Counted from the stretch's first letter, positions 27,099 through 35,951 are shown. The stretch is 64,000 nt of DNA from Pseudomonas syringae (GCF_023278085.1 NZ_CP066265.1:1766501-1830500), one strand, 5' to 3'. The notes: generated from the letters alone by a model not told the origin. Translations and numbers: made by a program.

Positions 27099-27707
27099 TC
27101 AAGGCTTTTCGCCTTTGCTGCGCCGCAGGGTGATGTCAGCCAGGCAAGACTCCAGTTCGCCCAGATGATCAATGACCGAGTGCACGCCCAGCGCGTAGAG
27201 CTTGAGCGTCGCCTGCGCACGTCGCTGTTCACGTTTGGCGTCACTGAGCGCTTGCCATTGCGCGGGAGACAATCCGCACAGCGGTCCGCAAGAGGCCAGG
27301 CCAATGGTCCATAGCCCTGCGTTCAGGCCGGACTGCAACAGGCGCGGGTCGCCGCTGATCAACACGCAGCCGCCCAGTTGCGGGACGTTCAGCGCCATCA
27401 GTGCCATCCAGCAGGCATCCGGCGCAGGCCATTTCGCGGCCGGGCGAGGTGCGCAAATTATCCAGTTGTCCAGCGGCGCGGCGAGGGGGGTACTGACGGT
27501 TTCAGGCAGTTCTTCAAGCCAGGCGCAAGGCTGACCCTGATCACGCAGGGTTTTCAGAATGTCCAGCGCGCCAGGCGTGGGCTGACTGTGTTCAGGCCCC
27601 GGACGCTCGGTGGTTCCGGCCTGCGCACCAAAATCCACCAGGCAGCCGCTAAGGCCGAACAGCAGGGCAGGGAAAGTCGGCAAAGGCTTGAGGACCGGCG
27701 CGAGCAT
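27099..27707 (-). CDS. HAD/phosphonatase-like protein lacking the catalytic aspartates
   Basis: ATG 27707 gives 202 residues. The layout fits a HAD-family hydrolase: an N-terminal LFGLSGCLVDFG where active enzymes have DxDGxxxD-like sequence, PGALDILKTLRDQGQPCAWL as motif II region, and CVLISGDPRLLQSGLNAGLWTIGLASCG as the phosphonatase-type motif IV. The nucleophile Asp and the next catalytic Asp are replaced by Gly and Ser, so phosphatase activity is unlikely. LVDFG keeps one later Asp. It may be a binding or regulatory relic. A short gap separates it from DUF4404; both are minus strand. Confidence 0.7.
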   Translation of the reverse strand: MLAPVLKPLPTFPALLFGLSGCLVDFGAQAGTTERPGPEHSQPTPGALDILKTLRDQGQPCAWLEELPETVSTPLAAPLDNWIICAPRPAAKWPAPDACWMALMALNVPQLGGCVLISGDPRLLQSGLNAGLWTIGLASCGPLCGLSPAQWQALSDAKREQRRAQATLKLYALGVHSVIDHLGELESCLADITLRRSKGEKP

Positions 27708-27904
27708 GTGCAAATCTCTGAAATATCCAGCACGCTACTGCGCTTGTATGACAGTTGGATGACGACGTGATGACCAGGTTTATCCACATTGCTTTGCTGA
27801 CAGACCTGCCTTATTCGTAACAGAAGGCTTTATACTCTCGGCGTTAGCGTGTGGGGCGTAGCACCCGCGTCATTATTTCGATATCTCGATCAGGAGTGTC
27901 AGCT

Positions 27905-28606
27905 ATGCCCGTGACTGGTGCAGGCTTTATCAAACGTTTGGCGCAACTTTCGCTGTGCGCGGGCATTGTGCTGGTACCGGTGGTCGTTCAGGCCGCTGAA
28001 GACGATCCATGGGAAGGCATCAACCGTTCCATTTTCAGCTTCAACGATACTCTCGATAAATACACGCTCAAGCCACTGGCCAAGGGTTATCAGTACATCG
28101 CGCCGCAATTCGTTGAAGACGGTATACACAACTTCTTCAACAACATCGGCGACGTCGGCAATCTGGCCAACAACGTGTTGCAAGCCAAACCTGCTGCAGC
28201 CGGTGTCGACACGGCGCGCATGATCTTCAATACCACCTTCGGGCTGCTGGGCTTCATCGACGTGGGTACCCGCATGGGCCTGCAACGCAACGATGAAGAC
28301 TTCGGTCAGACGTTGGGCTACTGGGGCGTGCCAAGCGGCCCGTTCGTCGTCATTCCGCTGCTGGGGCCGAGCACCGTGCGTGATGCCTTCGCCAAGTACC
28401 CGGACACCTACACCTCTCCATACCGCTACATCGATCATGTCCCGACCCGCAATACTGCGTTGGGCGTCAATCTGATCGACACGCGTGCCAGCCTGCTGTC
28501 CGCAGAGCGCATGGTCAGCGGTGATCGTTACACGTTTATCCGTAATGCCTACTTGCAGAACCGTGAGTTCAAGGTCAAGGATGGCAAGGTCGAAGACGAC
28601 TTTTAA
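27905..28606 (+). CDS. mlaA: MlaA (VacJ) family outer-membrane lipid-asymmetry protein
   Basis: ATG 27905 with AGGAG at 27891-27895 encodes 233 residues. WEGINRSIFSFNDTLDKYTLKPLAKGY is the MlaA opening, followed by NFFNNIGDVGNLANNVLQ, FNTTFGLLGFIDVGTRMG and GYWGVPSGPFVVIPLLGPSTVRD. MlaA removes misplaced phospholipids from the outer leaflet and passes them to MlaC. The signal (AQLSLCAGIVLVPVVVQAA) looks like a signal-peptidase I site rather than a lipobox, unless SLC is used. mla transport genes are not in the window. A terminator follows. Confidence 0.92.
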   Translation: MPVTGAGFIKRLAQLSLCAGIVLVPVVVQAAEDDPWEGINRSIFSFNDTLDKYTLKPLAKGYQYIAPQFVEDGIHNFFNNIGDVGNLANNVLQAKPAAAGVDTARMIFNTTFGLLGFIDVGTRMGLQRNDEDFGQTLGYWGVPSGPFVVIPLLGPSTVRDAFAKYPDTYTSPYRYIDHVPTRNTALGVNLIDTRASLLSAERMVSGDRYTFIRNAYLQNREFKVKDGKVEDDF

Positions 28607-28635
28607 TGTTCGGCTTGAAAGTGCGTGACTAAACC

Positions 28636-28664
28636 AATAAAGGCGACCTCGGGTCGCCTTTATT
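28636..28664 (+). terminator. Rho-independent terminator of mlaA
   Basis: Arms AATAAAGGCGACC and GGTCGCCTTTATT with a 3-nt TCG loop, followed by ATTTTG, 30 bp after the mlaA stop. It also precedes the convergent PilZ gene and may act on both. Confidence 0.88.
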
Positions 28665-28698
28665 ATTTTGCGTATTTGTGAACCCGTTCCGCTTCAAA

Positions 28699-28998
28699 TC
28701 AGCTCATCGAGACGATAGACAGCCCCAGTTTTTGCCCGCCGCCTTCTTCATCATTCACCCAGACAACCTCTGTTTCGGCCTCTAGGCCTTTGAGCGCCGC
28801 ATGATCGGAGTCGATACGCACGCTGAGTTTGTCGCCCACCTGAAAGGAGCGAGGTGCCTGAACCTGCATGCCGGAGCTGGAAAGATCAATGCAGACGGCA
28901 GGAATGACCTGGCCTGCGTGGATCAGATTGACCTCGGCATCGACGCGCATGCGGATGTAATCCCGTTTTTCCTCGTAGTCGCGATCAGTTCGACTCAT
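28699..28998 (-). CDS. Single-domain PilZ protein
   Basis: Encodes 99 residues. DYEEKRDYIRMRVDAEVNL contains the RxxxR-like arm (R..YIRMR), and CIDLSSSGMQVQAP matches the D/NxSxxG c-di-GMP motif exactly (DLSSSG). The rest is a beta barrel ending in GQKLGLSIVSMS. This is a canonical small PilZ receptor for c-di-GMP, unlike the imperfect PilZ gene at 21.6 kb. It is convergent with mlaA and divergent from the response-regulator gene. Confidence 0.88.
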   Translation of the reverse strand: MSRTDRDYEEKRDYIRMRVDAEVNLIHAGQVIPAVCIDLSSSGMQVQAPRSFQVGDKLSVRIDSDHAALKGLEAETEVVWVNDEEGGGQKLGLSIVSMS

Positions 28999-29266
28999 GT
29001 TCAGTCCCTTCGTTTTAGTTGCTGATTAATCGGTTCTTATAACTCTCGGTGATTTGTGATGTAAAGAGCACCTCTCGAGGGGTGGAGCATGCTTGAAACA
29101 CCCGTCGGATGGGAGTACCGTCTGCGCCTTGAAGGGCACCTCTGAACATGACGCGCACACGGTGTTGCGTACATGAAATTGCAGAGAGGCTAGAAGCGAA
29201 TCCAGTAAGCGGGTTCCGGTGATTCCGGGCCGCCTACGCCAACCTGATCTGGCGCCGTTTGCCCAC

Positions 29267-30451
29267 ATGCCAAAAACCAGTGCCACGCTGCTGATTATCG
29301 ATGACGACGAAGTAGTGCGCGCGAGTCTCGCCGCCTATTTGGAAGACAGCGGCTTCAGCGTCCTCCAGGCCAGCAATGGCTTGCAGGGAATACAGATATT
29401 CGAGCAGGAAAAGCCTGATCTGGTGGTATGCGACTTGCGCATGCCGCAGATGGGTGGACTTGAACTGATTCGTCAGGTGACCGCCAGCGCCCCGCAGACC
29501 CCGGTTATTGTTGTTTCCGGTGCCGGCGTGATGAGCGATGCGGTGGAAGCGTTGCGTCTGGGCGCTGCCGACTACCTGATCAAGCCCCTTGAAGATCTTG
29601 CGGTACTCGAACATTCAGTGCGTCGTGCTCTGGACAGGGCGCGCCTGCTCAACGAAAATCAGGTGTATCGCGAGAAGCTGGAAAAAGCCAATCGCGAGCT
29701 TGAAGCCAGCCTGCATCTGTTGCAGGAAGATCAGGATGCGGGTCGGCAAGTGCAGATGAACATGCTGCCGATTACGCCCTGGTCAATTGACGAGTTCCAG
29801 TTCGCTCACCAGATTATTCCCTCGTTGTACCTCTCCGGTGACTTCGTCGATTGCTTTCGGGTCGACGAACGGCGCGTTGCGTTCTATCTGGCTGATGTTT
29901 CAGGGCACGGAGCATCATCGGCATTCATCACCGTGCTATTGAAGTTCATGACCACCCGTCTGCTGTTCGAATCGAAGCGCGGCGGAACGCTGCCGGAATT
30001 CAAACCTTCGGATGTACTCGGGCACATCAATCGTGGGCTGATCAGTTGCAAACTGGGCAAGCATGTCACTATGGTGGGCGGGGTGATCGATGAGGAAGCG
30101 GGCACGCTGACCTACGCGGTTGGCGGCCATCTGCCGCTGCCGGTGCTGTACACCGAGGGGCAGACGCGCTATCTGGAAGGCCGTGGTCTTCCGGTCGGGC
30201 TGTTCAATGAAGCGACCTATCAGGACCACGAGATGGAACTGCCGGCGTCCTTCAGTCTGACCATGTTGTCTGATGGCATACTGGATCTGTTACCCGGTGA
30301 TACACTCAAAGAGAAAGAGGCCGTGCTTCCCGAGTTGGTGAAGACGGCTGGCGGCAGCCTGGAAGGCTTGCAGCGGGTTTTTGAATTGGCAACGCTAGGG
30401 GAGATGCCGGATGATATCGCCTTGTTAGTGTTAAGCAGGAATCTTGAATGA
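29267..30451 (+). CDS. Response regulator with PP2C-type phosphatase output (RssB/HsbR-like)
   Basis: ATG 29267 (MPKTSATLLIIDDDEVVRA) gives 394 residues. The receiver domain (residues 7-125) has the acidic pair DDDE, phospho-acceptor Asp in LVVCDLRMPQMGG and Lys in DYLIKPLED. A helical linker (LENQVYREKLEKANRELEAS-like) leads to a SpoIIE/PP2C domain with FVDCFRVDERRVAFYLADVSGHG and MLSDGILDL, carrying the metal Asp residues. It probably dephosphorylates the STAS partner encoded next. The start overlaps nothing; the stop overlaps the STAS gene by 4 bp. Confidence 0.88.
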   Translation: MPKTSATLLIIDDDEVVRASLAAYLEDSGFSVLQASNGLQGIQIFEQEKPDLVVCDLRMPQMGGLELIRQVTASAPQTPVIVVSGAGVMSDAVEALRLGAADYLIKPLEDLAVLEHSVRRALDRARLLNENQVYREKLEKANRELEASLHLLQEDQDAGRQVQMNMLPITPWSIDEFQFAHQIIPSLYLSGDFVDCFRVDERRVAFYLADVSGHGASSAFITVLLKFMTTRLLFESKRGGTLPEFKPSDVLGHINRGLISCKLGKHVTMVGGVIDEEAGTLTYAVGGHLPLPVLYTEGQTRYLEGRGLPVGLFNEATYQDHEMELPASFSLTMLSDGILDLLPGDTLKEKEAVLPELVKTAGGSLEGLQRVFELATLGEMPDDIALLVLSRNLE

Positions 30452-30933
30452 GTACCGGTAGAATCCAGTTCGCCGAGCAGGAAGGCACCTTCGTTCTGAA
30501 GTTCGTGGGCGAAGTACGGTTGACGCTGTGTTCGGCCCTGGATGCAACTATCGAGCGAATCTTCACGGCGTTGAATTTTTCCGCGGTGGTGATTGATTTG
30601 ACCGAGACCCGCAGCATCGACAGCACCACGTTGGGCCTGCTGGCCAAGTTGTCGATCCTGTCACGTCAGAAGGTTGGCCTGCTGCCGACCCTGGTGACCA
30701 CCCACGAAGACATTACGCGACTGTTGCAGTCCATGGGCTTCGATCAGGTGTTCAATATCGTTGACCGGCCTCTGCCGCGTCCTGAGTCCCTGACCGATTT
30801 GCCGTCGCAGGATCAGTGCGAAGAGGTGGTCAAGGCCAAGGTGCTTGAAGCGCACAAGATCCTCATGGGCCTCAACGACTCCAACCGTGAAGCGTTCCAC
30901 GATCTGGTCAATGCGCTCGAGGGGCAACGCTAG
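30448..30933 (+). CDS. STAS-domain anti-sigma-factor antagonist
   Basis: Encodes 161 residues starting within the stop of the upstream gene (ATGA overlap). FVLKFVGEVRLTLCSALDATIERI and VVIDLTETRSIDSTTLGLLAKLS form the STAS fold; the Ser of IDSTTLG is the usual phosphorylation site in SpoIIAA-like antagonists. A C-terminal helical tail follows from about residue 115. With the upstream receiver-phosphatase it forms a partner-switching module; the kinase/anti-sigma partner is not in the window. Confidence 0.9.
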   Translation: MSTGRIQFAEQEGTFVLKFVGEVRLTLCSALDATIERIFTALNFSAVVIDLTETRSIDSTTLGLLAKLSILSRQKVGLLPTLVTTHEDITRLLQSMGFDQVFNIVDRPLPRPESLTDLPSQDQCEEVVKAKVLEAHKILMGLNDSNREAFHDLVNALEGQR

Positions 30934-30965
30934 GGCTCTGTCCCGCGACACTGAATCGCAGGCAG

Positions 30966-31003
30966 CAAAAAGGGCGACACCCGCGAGGGTGCCGCCCTTT
31001 TTT
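30966..31003 (+). terminator. Rho-independent terminator after the STAS gene
   Basis: Arms AAAAAGGGCG and CGCCCTTTTTT with an inner CACCC/GGGTG pairing over GCGA. Ends in a T-run; 3 bp before the tal stop, so it probably serves both convergent genes. Confidence 0.9.
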
Positions 31004-31006
31004 ATA

Positions 31007-31936
31007 TCAGGATTTTTTAGCAGGAAGCAGCGCTTCCAGTTTTTCCTGATCACGAGCGAACTGACGAATGCCTTCGGCCAGTTTCTCGGTGGCCATCGCA
31101 TCTTCGTTGGAGTTCCAGCGGAACTGGCTCTCGGTCAGGCTCTGACGTGGCTCACCTGCATTGCCCGGAGCGAGTTTGCGTTGCAGTGTGCCGGTGTCTT
31201 CGGCCAGTTGCTTGAGCAGCTCGGTGCTGATGGTCAGGCGGTCACAACCGGCCAGTTGTTCGATCTGGTTCAGGTTACGGAAGCTGGCACCCATCACGAC
31301 AGTCTTGAAGTCGTTGGCCTTGTAGTAGTTGTAGATGCGCGTTACCGACTGCACGCCCGGGTCCTCTGCACCGGTGTAATCGGTGCCCGTCGACTTTTTG
31401 TACCAGTCATAGATACGGCCCACGAACGGCGAGATCAGGAATACGCCAGCTTCGGCACACGCGACAGCCTGAGCGAAGGAAAACAGCAGCGTCAGGTTGG
31501 TCTGGATACCTTTCTTCTCAAGGTATTCTGCAGCGCGGATGCCTTCCCAGGTGGAGGCAAGCTTCACCAGCACGCGATCGTTTTCGACACCGGCGGCGTT
31601 GTACAGCCCGATCAGGCGTTCACTGCGTTCAATCAACGCGTTGGTATCAAAGGACAGCCGGGCGTCCACTTCAGTGGATACGCGGCCCGGTACGACCTTG
31701 AGAATCTCCTGGCCGATGGCAACCGCAAAATGATCGCAGGCCAGGCCTATGTCGCCTTTGCCGCGGGCGAATGCTTCTTCGAGCATCGCTTTGTTGCTTT
31801 CGCTCGACGCTGCCTTGAGCAGCAGAGAGGGGTTGGTGGTTGCATCTTGAGGCTTGAGGCTTTTAATGGCGCCAAAATCGCCGGTATCGGCAACGACGGT
31901 GGTGAAGTTCTTGAGTTGATCCAGCTTGGAAGTCAT
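31007..31936 (-). CDS. tal: Transaldolase
   Basis: ATG 31936 gives 309 residues. [12 protein letters not shown] near the N-terminus, the Schiff-base lysine in [36 protein letters not shown] and [13 protein letters not shown] are all diagnostic of TalB-type transaldolase. It moves a dihydroxyacetone unit between sugar phosphates in the non-oxidative pentose phosphate pathway. Convergent with the STAS gene. The usual Pseudomonas neighbour on its other side is dusA, which here lies 7.7 kb away. Confidence 0.97.
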   Translation of the reverse strand: MTSKLDQLKNFTTVVADTGDFGAIKSLKPQDATTNPSLLLKAASSESNKAMLEEAFARGKGDIGLACDHFAVAIGQEILKVVPGRVSTEVDARLSFDTNALIERSERLIGLYNAAGVENDRVLVKLASTWEGIRAAEYLEKKGIQTNLTLLFSFAQAVACAEAGVFLISPFVGRIYDWYKKSTGTDYTGAEDPGVQSVTRIYNYYKANDFKTVVMGASFRNLNQIEQLAGCDRLTISTELLKQLAEDTGTLQRKLAPGNAGEPRQSLTESQFRWNSNEDAMATEKLAEGIRQFARDQEKLEALLPAKKS

Positions 31937-32242
31937 GAGCGTGCTCTGTCCTGTGCGGTTGGATGACATTACCCGAGCGCTGCCGCCCACTCAAGGCCGC
32001 AGCGCATAATGCCTGCGGATGGAGGGCGTCGAGGGTCGGCATAGTCTTGAAAACCATTGTCGAGACTGTTTTGGAGCCTATAGCAGACTGCTTGTTCCCT
32101 TGATCTTTATTTTGCTCCTCATCAGTGACCAACAGGAGGGCACTGACAAAAGCACGCGGGCCGCTGCCGACGCTAATCTGGTATTGAGGGGAGCATTGGG
32201 GTAAAGATGCAGCTTCCATAGCGATGATCTGAAGGAACCAGC
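31937..32242. other. 306-bp intergenic region between divergent tal and the peptidase gene
   Basis: Must carry the tal promoter and the promoter of the M20 peptidase. No convincing gene, RNA or palindrome found; a 61-codon frame in it has no ribosome site. It marks the left border of the accessory segment. Confidence 0.5.
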
Positions 32243-33505
32243 ATGCATCCACAACGCGCCTCCCTAACCGCCGCAATCGGCTTTTCGCTGCTTTCTCTGA
32301 GCGTAATGGCTGCGAGTGCACTGGCCGCCGACTTGCCCGCTGATCAATTGCTGAAGCAGGCGCAGGCTGAACAACAGTCCTACCTCGCAACGGTCAGGCA
32401 ATTGGTGGATGTCGACACCGGCACTGGTCAGGCGCCTGGCCTGAAAGTCATCAGCGCGCTGCTGGTCGAGCGTCTCAAGGCGTTGGGCGCCGACGTCACC
32501 ACCACGCCTGCCGACCCGTCTGCCGGTGACAACATTGTCGGCACGTTCAAAGGCACTGGTACCAAGTCCTTTCTGTTGATGGTCCATTACGACACGGTAT
32601 TCGGCCCCGGCACGGCTGCCAAGCGACCGTTCAGGCTCGACAGCGAGCGCGGCTACGGCCCTGGCGTTGCCGACGCCAAAGGCGGCGTGGCGATGATTCT
32701 GCATTCGCTGAAACTGCTGCAGGATCAGAAATTCAAGGAGTTCGGTACGCTCACGGTGCTATTCAATCCGGACGAGGAAACCGGCTCCAGCGGGTCGAAA
32801 AAAGCCATCGCCGAACTGGCTCGCCAACACGATTACGTCTTCTCCTACGAGCCGCCTGACAGGGACGCCGTCACTGTCGCCACCAATGGCATCAACGGCC
32901 TGATCCTCGACGTCAAAGGCAAGTCCTCACACGCCGGCTCTGCACCCGAAGCAGGGCGCAACGCAGCCATGGAGCTTGCGCACCAGATGCTGCAACTCAA
33001 GGACCTCGGCGATCCGGCCAAGGGCACAACGGTCAACTGGACGCTCATCAAAGGCGGGGAGAAGCGCAACATCATTCCGTCCAGCGCCTCGGCCGAAGCG
33101 GACATGCGCTATTCCGACTTGAGCGAGAGCGACCGGGTACTGGCTGACGGCCAACGCATCGTGAAGAACACACTGATCGATGGCACTGAAGTGACATTGC
33201 GCATGGAAAAGGGCCGTCCACCCTTGGCGAAAAATCCGGGCTCCGAACAGCTGGCAAAAACGGCGCAGGCGCTCTACGGAAAAATCGATCGCACGGTCGA
33301 ACCCATCGCCATGCGCTTCGGCACTGATGCAGGTTATGCCTACGTGCCTGGTAGCGCCAAGCCCGCAGTACTGGAAACGATGGGGGTCGTCGGTGCCGGT
33401 TTGCATGCCGATGACGAATACATCGAGCTGTCGAGCATTGCGCCCAGGCTCTACCTGACTGTGGCGCTGATCACGCAGTTGTCACGGGCTGATTCAGCGC
33501 CGTAG
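32243..33505 (+). CDS. M20 family metallopeptidase (carboxypeptidase G2/glutamate carboxypeptidase-like), exported
   Basis: Encodes 420 residues; AAGGA sits upstream of ATG 32243. A signal peptide (SLLSLSVMAASALAADLP) is followed by the M20 catalytic set: MVHYDTVFGPG (metal His and Asp), GYGPGVADAKGGVAMI (bridging Asp), FNPDEETGSSGSK (catalytic Glu) and RFGTDAGYAYVPG; SSHAGSAPEAGRNA is in the lid domain. It should cleave C-terminal glutamate or folate-like substrates in the periplasm. It lies inside the tal-dusA accessory segment. Confidence 0.9.
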   Translation: MHPQRASLTAAIGFSLLSLSVMAASALAADLPADQLLKQAQAEQQSYLATVRQLVDVDTGTGQAPGLKVISALLVERLKALGADVTTTPADPSAGDNIVGTFKGTGTKSFLLMVHYDTVFGPGTAAKRPFRLDSERGYGPGVADAKGGVAMILHSLKLLQDQKFKEFGTLTVLFNPDEETGSSGSKKAIAELARQHDYVFSYEPPDRDAVTVATNGINGLILDVKGKSSHAGSAPEAGRNAAMELAHQMLQLKDLGDPAKGTTVNWTLIKGGEKRNIIPSSASAEADMRYSDLSESDRVLADGQRIVKNTLIDGTEVTLRMEKGRPPLAKNPGSEQLAKTAQALYGKIDRTVEPIAMRFGTDAGYAYVPGSAKPAVLETMGVVGAGLHADDEYIELSSIAPRLYLTVALITQLSRADSAP

Positions 33506-33584
33506 ATAGCGCCAGGTTTCAGCTCGATGACCGCCATTGGTCGAGGGTTTCGGCATCCAGGATTGACCTGAAGCACGATAAACG

Positions 33585-33610
33585 ATTAACTGTATATGCA
33601 TACAGTTAAT
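33585..33610 (+). promoter_or_regulatory. LexA (SOS) box upstream of the RulA-like gene
   Basis: CTGTATATGCATACAG at 33590-33605 fits the CTGT-N8-ACAG LexA consensus. It is embedded in longer symmetric arms, ATTAACTGTAT and ATACAGTTAAT, with 4 nt between. Its centre lies about 30 bp before the ATG. Confidence 0.9.
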
Positions 33611-33627
33611 CATAAAAGGCTCACCTC

Positions 33628-34065
33628 ATGAGTGTCACATTCCTTGGCCCATTGTCGGCAGAGGGTATCAAGCTCCCGTTCATCTCCATGTCAGCCACAG
33701 GCTCCCGGTCGCCTGTCGTGGAGAAACCTGTATCAATCGCCGAGCTGTGTGAGGTCCGAGAGCCGCACGCTTACCTGGCCAGGATCGAGGATGAGGGCAT
33801 GCTCGGGGTCGGCATCTGCACGGGGGACATGCTGGTGGTCGACCGTAGTCAGTATGCGGAGCATGGGGATATCGTCGTGGCGTCACTCAATACCCGGCAG
33901 ATCTGTCGCCGCCTTTACATGCGCGGCGAGTTCGTGATCCTGCAGTCCGAAAACAGCGATTACCCTGCGCTGCAGGTGACGGATAACGATGACCTGATCA
34001 TCCTCGGTGTCGTTACCTACAGCATGAAGAACCTGCTGGAGGGGCGAGACGCTCGGGGTGAATAA
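33628..34065 (+). CDS. UmuD/RulA-like S24 protein lacking catalytic Ser, Lys and cleavage site
   Basis: Encodes 145 residues just downstream of a LexA box. The fold follows UmuD/RulA: GIKLPFISM at the start, GICTGDMLVVDRS, HGDIVVASL and LQSENSDYPAL and GVVTYSMKN at the end. In UmuD the catalytic Ser sits in GDSM; here the segment is EDEGML, so the Ser is Gly. The catalytic Lys (VKKL in UmuD) is Arg (ICRRL). The Cys-Gly or Ala-Gly self-cleavage bond is absent (ATGSRSP). It is probably non-cleavable. No umuC/rulB follows; a rulB 3' remnant lies 4.9 kb away. Confidence 0.85.
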   Translation: MSVTFLGPLSAEGIKLPFISMSATGSRSPVVEKPVSIAELCEVREPHAYLARIEDEGMLGVGICTGDMLVVDRSQYAEHGDIVVASLNTRQICRRLYMRGEFVILQSENSDYPALQVTDNDDLIILGVVTYSMKNLLEGRDARGE

Positions 34066-34152
34066 TCTTGACTGCCTATGACTCGGCCTTGCATTACGCC
34101 CCCTTGCATGGTCTGCTGCTGGCCATCTTGGCTTCACTAGAGAATTGACCAC

Positions 34153-34392
34153 ATGCAGGAACGAATCGACCAATTGCGGCTCGCAAAGGCGCTTCAGGGA
34201 GACATCAGCGATCTGGTAAGGGCGCTCGACGCGGCCAGCACGCGCGCAGACGTAGAAGCTGAAGCAGCGCTGCAAATCGAACATATTCACGGGCTTGAAA
34301 CCACCAGAAAGTTGCGGGCTGCCGACGCCGAGACGCTTTACATCATTTTTGACGATGCGGTTCAGGCTCGTTTGCAAGCACTGGCTGACTAG
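34153..34392 (+). CDS. Hypothetical 79-residue helical protein
   Basis: From ATG 34153 the frame encodes MQERIDQLRLAKALQGDISD and a second helix rich in Ala, Glu and Arg, ending AVQARLQALAD. It looks soluble and mostly helical. No family recognised, and the ribosome site (GAGA) is weak. It lies between the RulA-like gene and the histidine kinase gene. Confidence 0.45.
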   Translation: MQERIDQLRLAKALQGDISDLVRALDAASTRADVEAEAALQIEHIHGLETTRKLRAADAETLYIIFDDAVQARLQALAD

Positions 34393-34603
34393 CACCTGGT
34401 GCTGTCCTTCTGATTCGTTCCGCACCGCTGATTCATGTACCGCCTGCAAATGTAATGGTCGTCCTCCACCCTGAACACACTTAATCAGCACTTCCCGCCA
34501 GAAATGCGATCAAAAAATACCCAACCGTTCTCTCCGTCTGGATCAGTGCATGATTTGCACCCCGGAGATGCCATTCGCTCGACTCTTAAAGGATCAGGTT
34601 GCT

Positions 34604-35731
34604 ATGCGGTTATCGGGCTTCATCCTTGAAAATATCGACCCCATCGTGCAGGAGTGGACCGATTTCGCTCACACGATGGCAACGCCCGGCGAGCCTCTGG
34701 ATACCCAAGAGCTCAGGGATCATGCCGAGCAGATGCTTCGGGCCATTGCCACGGACCTGCAAACTGATCAGTCGTCCCAGGAACAGGTCGACAAATCACA
34801 GGGCCAGGTGGTATCGGAAGACCAGACCCCTGCAAAAACCCATGCCATTACCCGGCTGATGTCGGGTTTTACCATTGACCAGGTGGTGTCTGAATTTCGC
34901 GCATTGCGGGCCAGTGTCATCAAGCAATGGATGATACAAGAGACCGCTGATACGAAAGTACAGATGGAGGACATGATCAGGTTCAACGAAGCAATCGATC
35001 AGGCACTCGCTGAATCCATCTCCAGCTACACCAGCGCGGTTCAGGCTTCGCGCAATATTTTCCTTGGCATTCTCGGGCATGATCTACGTACCCCGTTGAG
35101 CGCGATTTTGTTGGGCGCCGATGTTCTGTTGCGCACCAGCGACCTGGGCGCGCGACCGACCAAGGTTGCTTCAAGGATTTATTCAAGTGTAAAACGCGCC
35201 AGCCAGATCGTCGGCGACCTGCTGGATTTCACGCGCTCACAGATCGGCCCCGGCATCCCGTTGAAAAAGACCAAGATAGACATCCAGCCCATCTGCGCGC
35301 GCATCGTCGACGAGTCCCGCACGGTCAACCCCGAGGCAGACATACGCCTGACGTCCAGCGAGCACGTCATTGCTTACGTTGACGGCGACCGCCTGGAACA
35401 GGTGTTCTCCAACCTCATTGGCAACTCGATACAGCACGGTAACAGCAATGACCCCGTTGAGGTCACGCTGGCGGCTTCTGGAGACACCCTCCAGTTTACC
35501 GTTCACAACACCGGCAGCCCGATCCCCGAAGACGTCCTGCCGTTCATTTTCAATCCGATGGGACGCTACTCGCCCGAGCAGATCACCGACAACGGCCCGT
35601 ATTCAAGCCTGGGACTCGGTCTGTTTATCGTCTCCAAAATAGTCGACGCCCACGGCGGACGGATCGAGGTGACATCGAAAGCGGAGCAGGGGACGACGTT
35701 TGCGGTGTTTATTCCGTTGAAAGGGGAGTGA
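34604..35731 (+). CDS. Soluble sensor histidine kinase with RsbRD-like N-terminus
   Basis: ATG 34604 (MRLSGFILENIDPIVQEW) gives 375 residues; an in-frame ATG at 34550 is an alternative. The N-terminal 145 residues resemble the RsbRD N-terminal globin-like sensor domain. HisKA follows with FLGILGHDLRTPLSAI (His159), then HATPase with FSNLIGNSIQHG (N box), GSPIPEDVLPFIFNPMG and GLGLGLFIVSKI-like G box. No membrane span is seen. No response regulator adjoins it, so its partner is unknown. Confidence 0.85.
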   Translation: MRLSGFILENIDPIVQEWTDFAHTMATPGEPLDTQELRDHAEQMLRAIATDLQTDQSSQEQVDKSQGQVVSEDQTPAKTHAITRLMSGFTIDQVVSEFRALRASVIKQWMIQETADTKVQMEDMIRFNEAIDQALAESISSYTSAVQASRNIFLGILGHDLRTPLSAILLGADVLLRTSDLGARPTKVASRIYSSVKRASQIVGDLLDFTRSQIGPGIPLKKTKIDIQPICARIVDESRTVNPEADIRLTSSEHVIAYVDGDRLEQVFSNLIGNSIQHGNSNDPVEVTLAASGDTLQFTVHNTGSPIPEDVLPFIFNPMGRYSPEQITDNGPYSSLGLGLFIVSKIVDAHGGRIEVTSKAEQGTTFAVFIPLKGE

Positions 35732-35951
35732 TAGATGCTGGTAATCATCACGGGACGACGTTCCCCGGACGGTGTAACAGAGGTGTAACGTATCTCGAGG
35801 TTTTCTGTCTTTATTACTGTGATTTTGCAGGTCATTTGCACTGGGATCAGAAACTAAAAGGCACTGCTGAGTATCTGACCCAAGTCAGCAACTAATTTGC
35901 GTAAAACCTGGCTACACTCGACTAAACGATTTGGCCAGCAGAGGACGCCCC

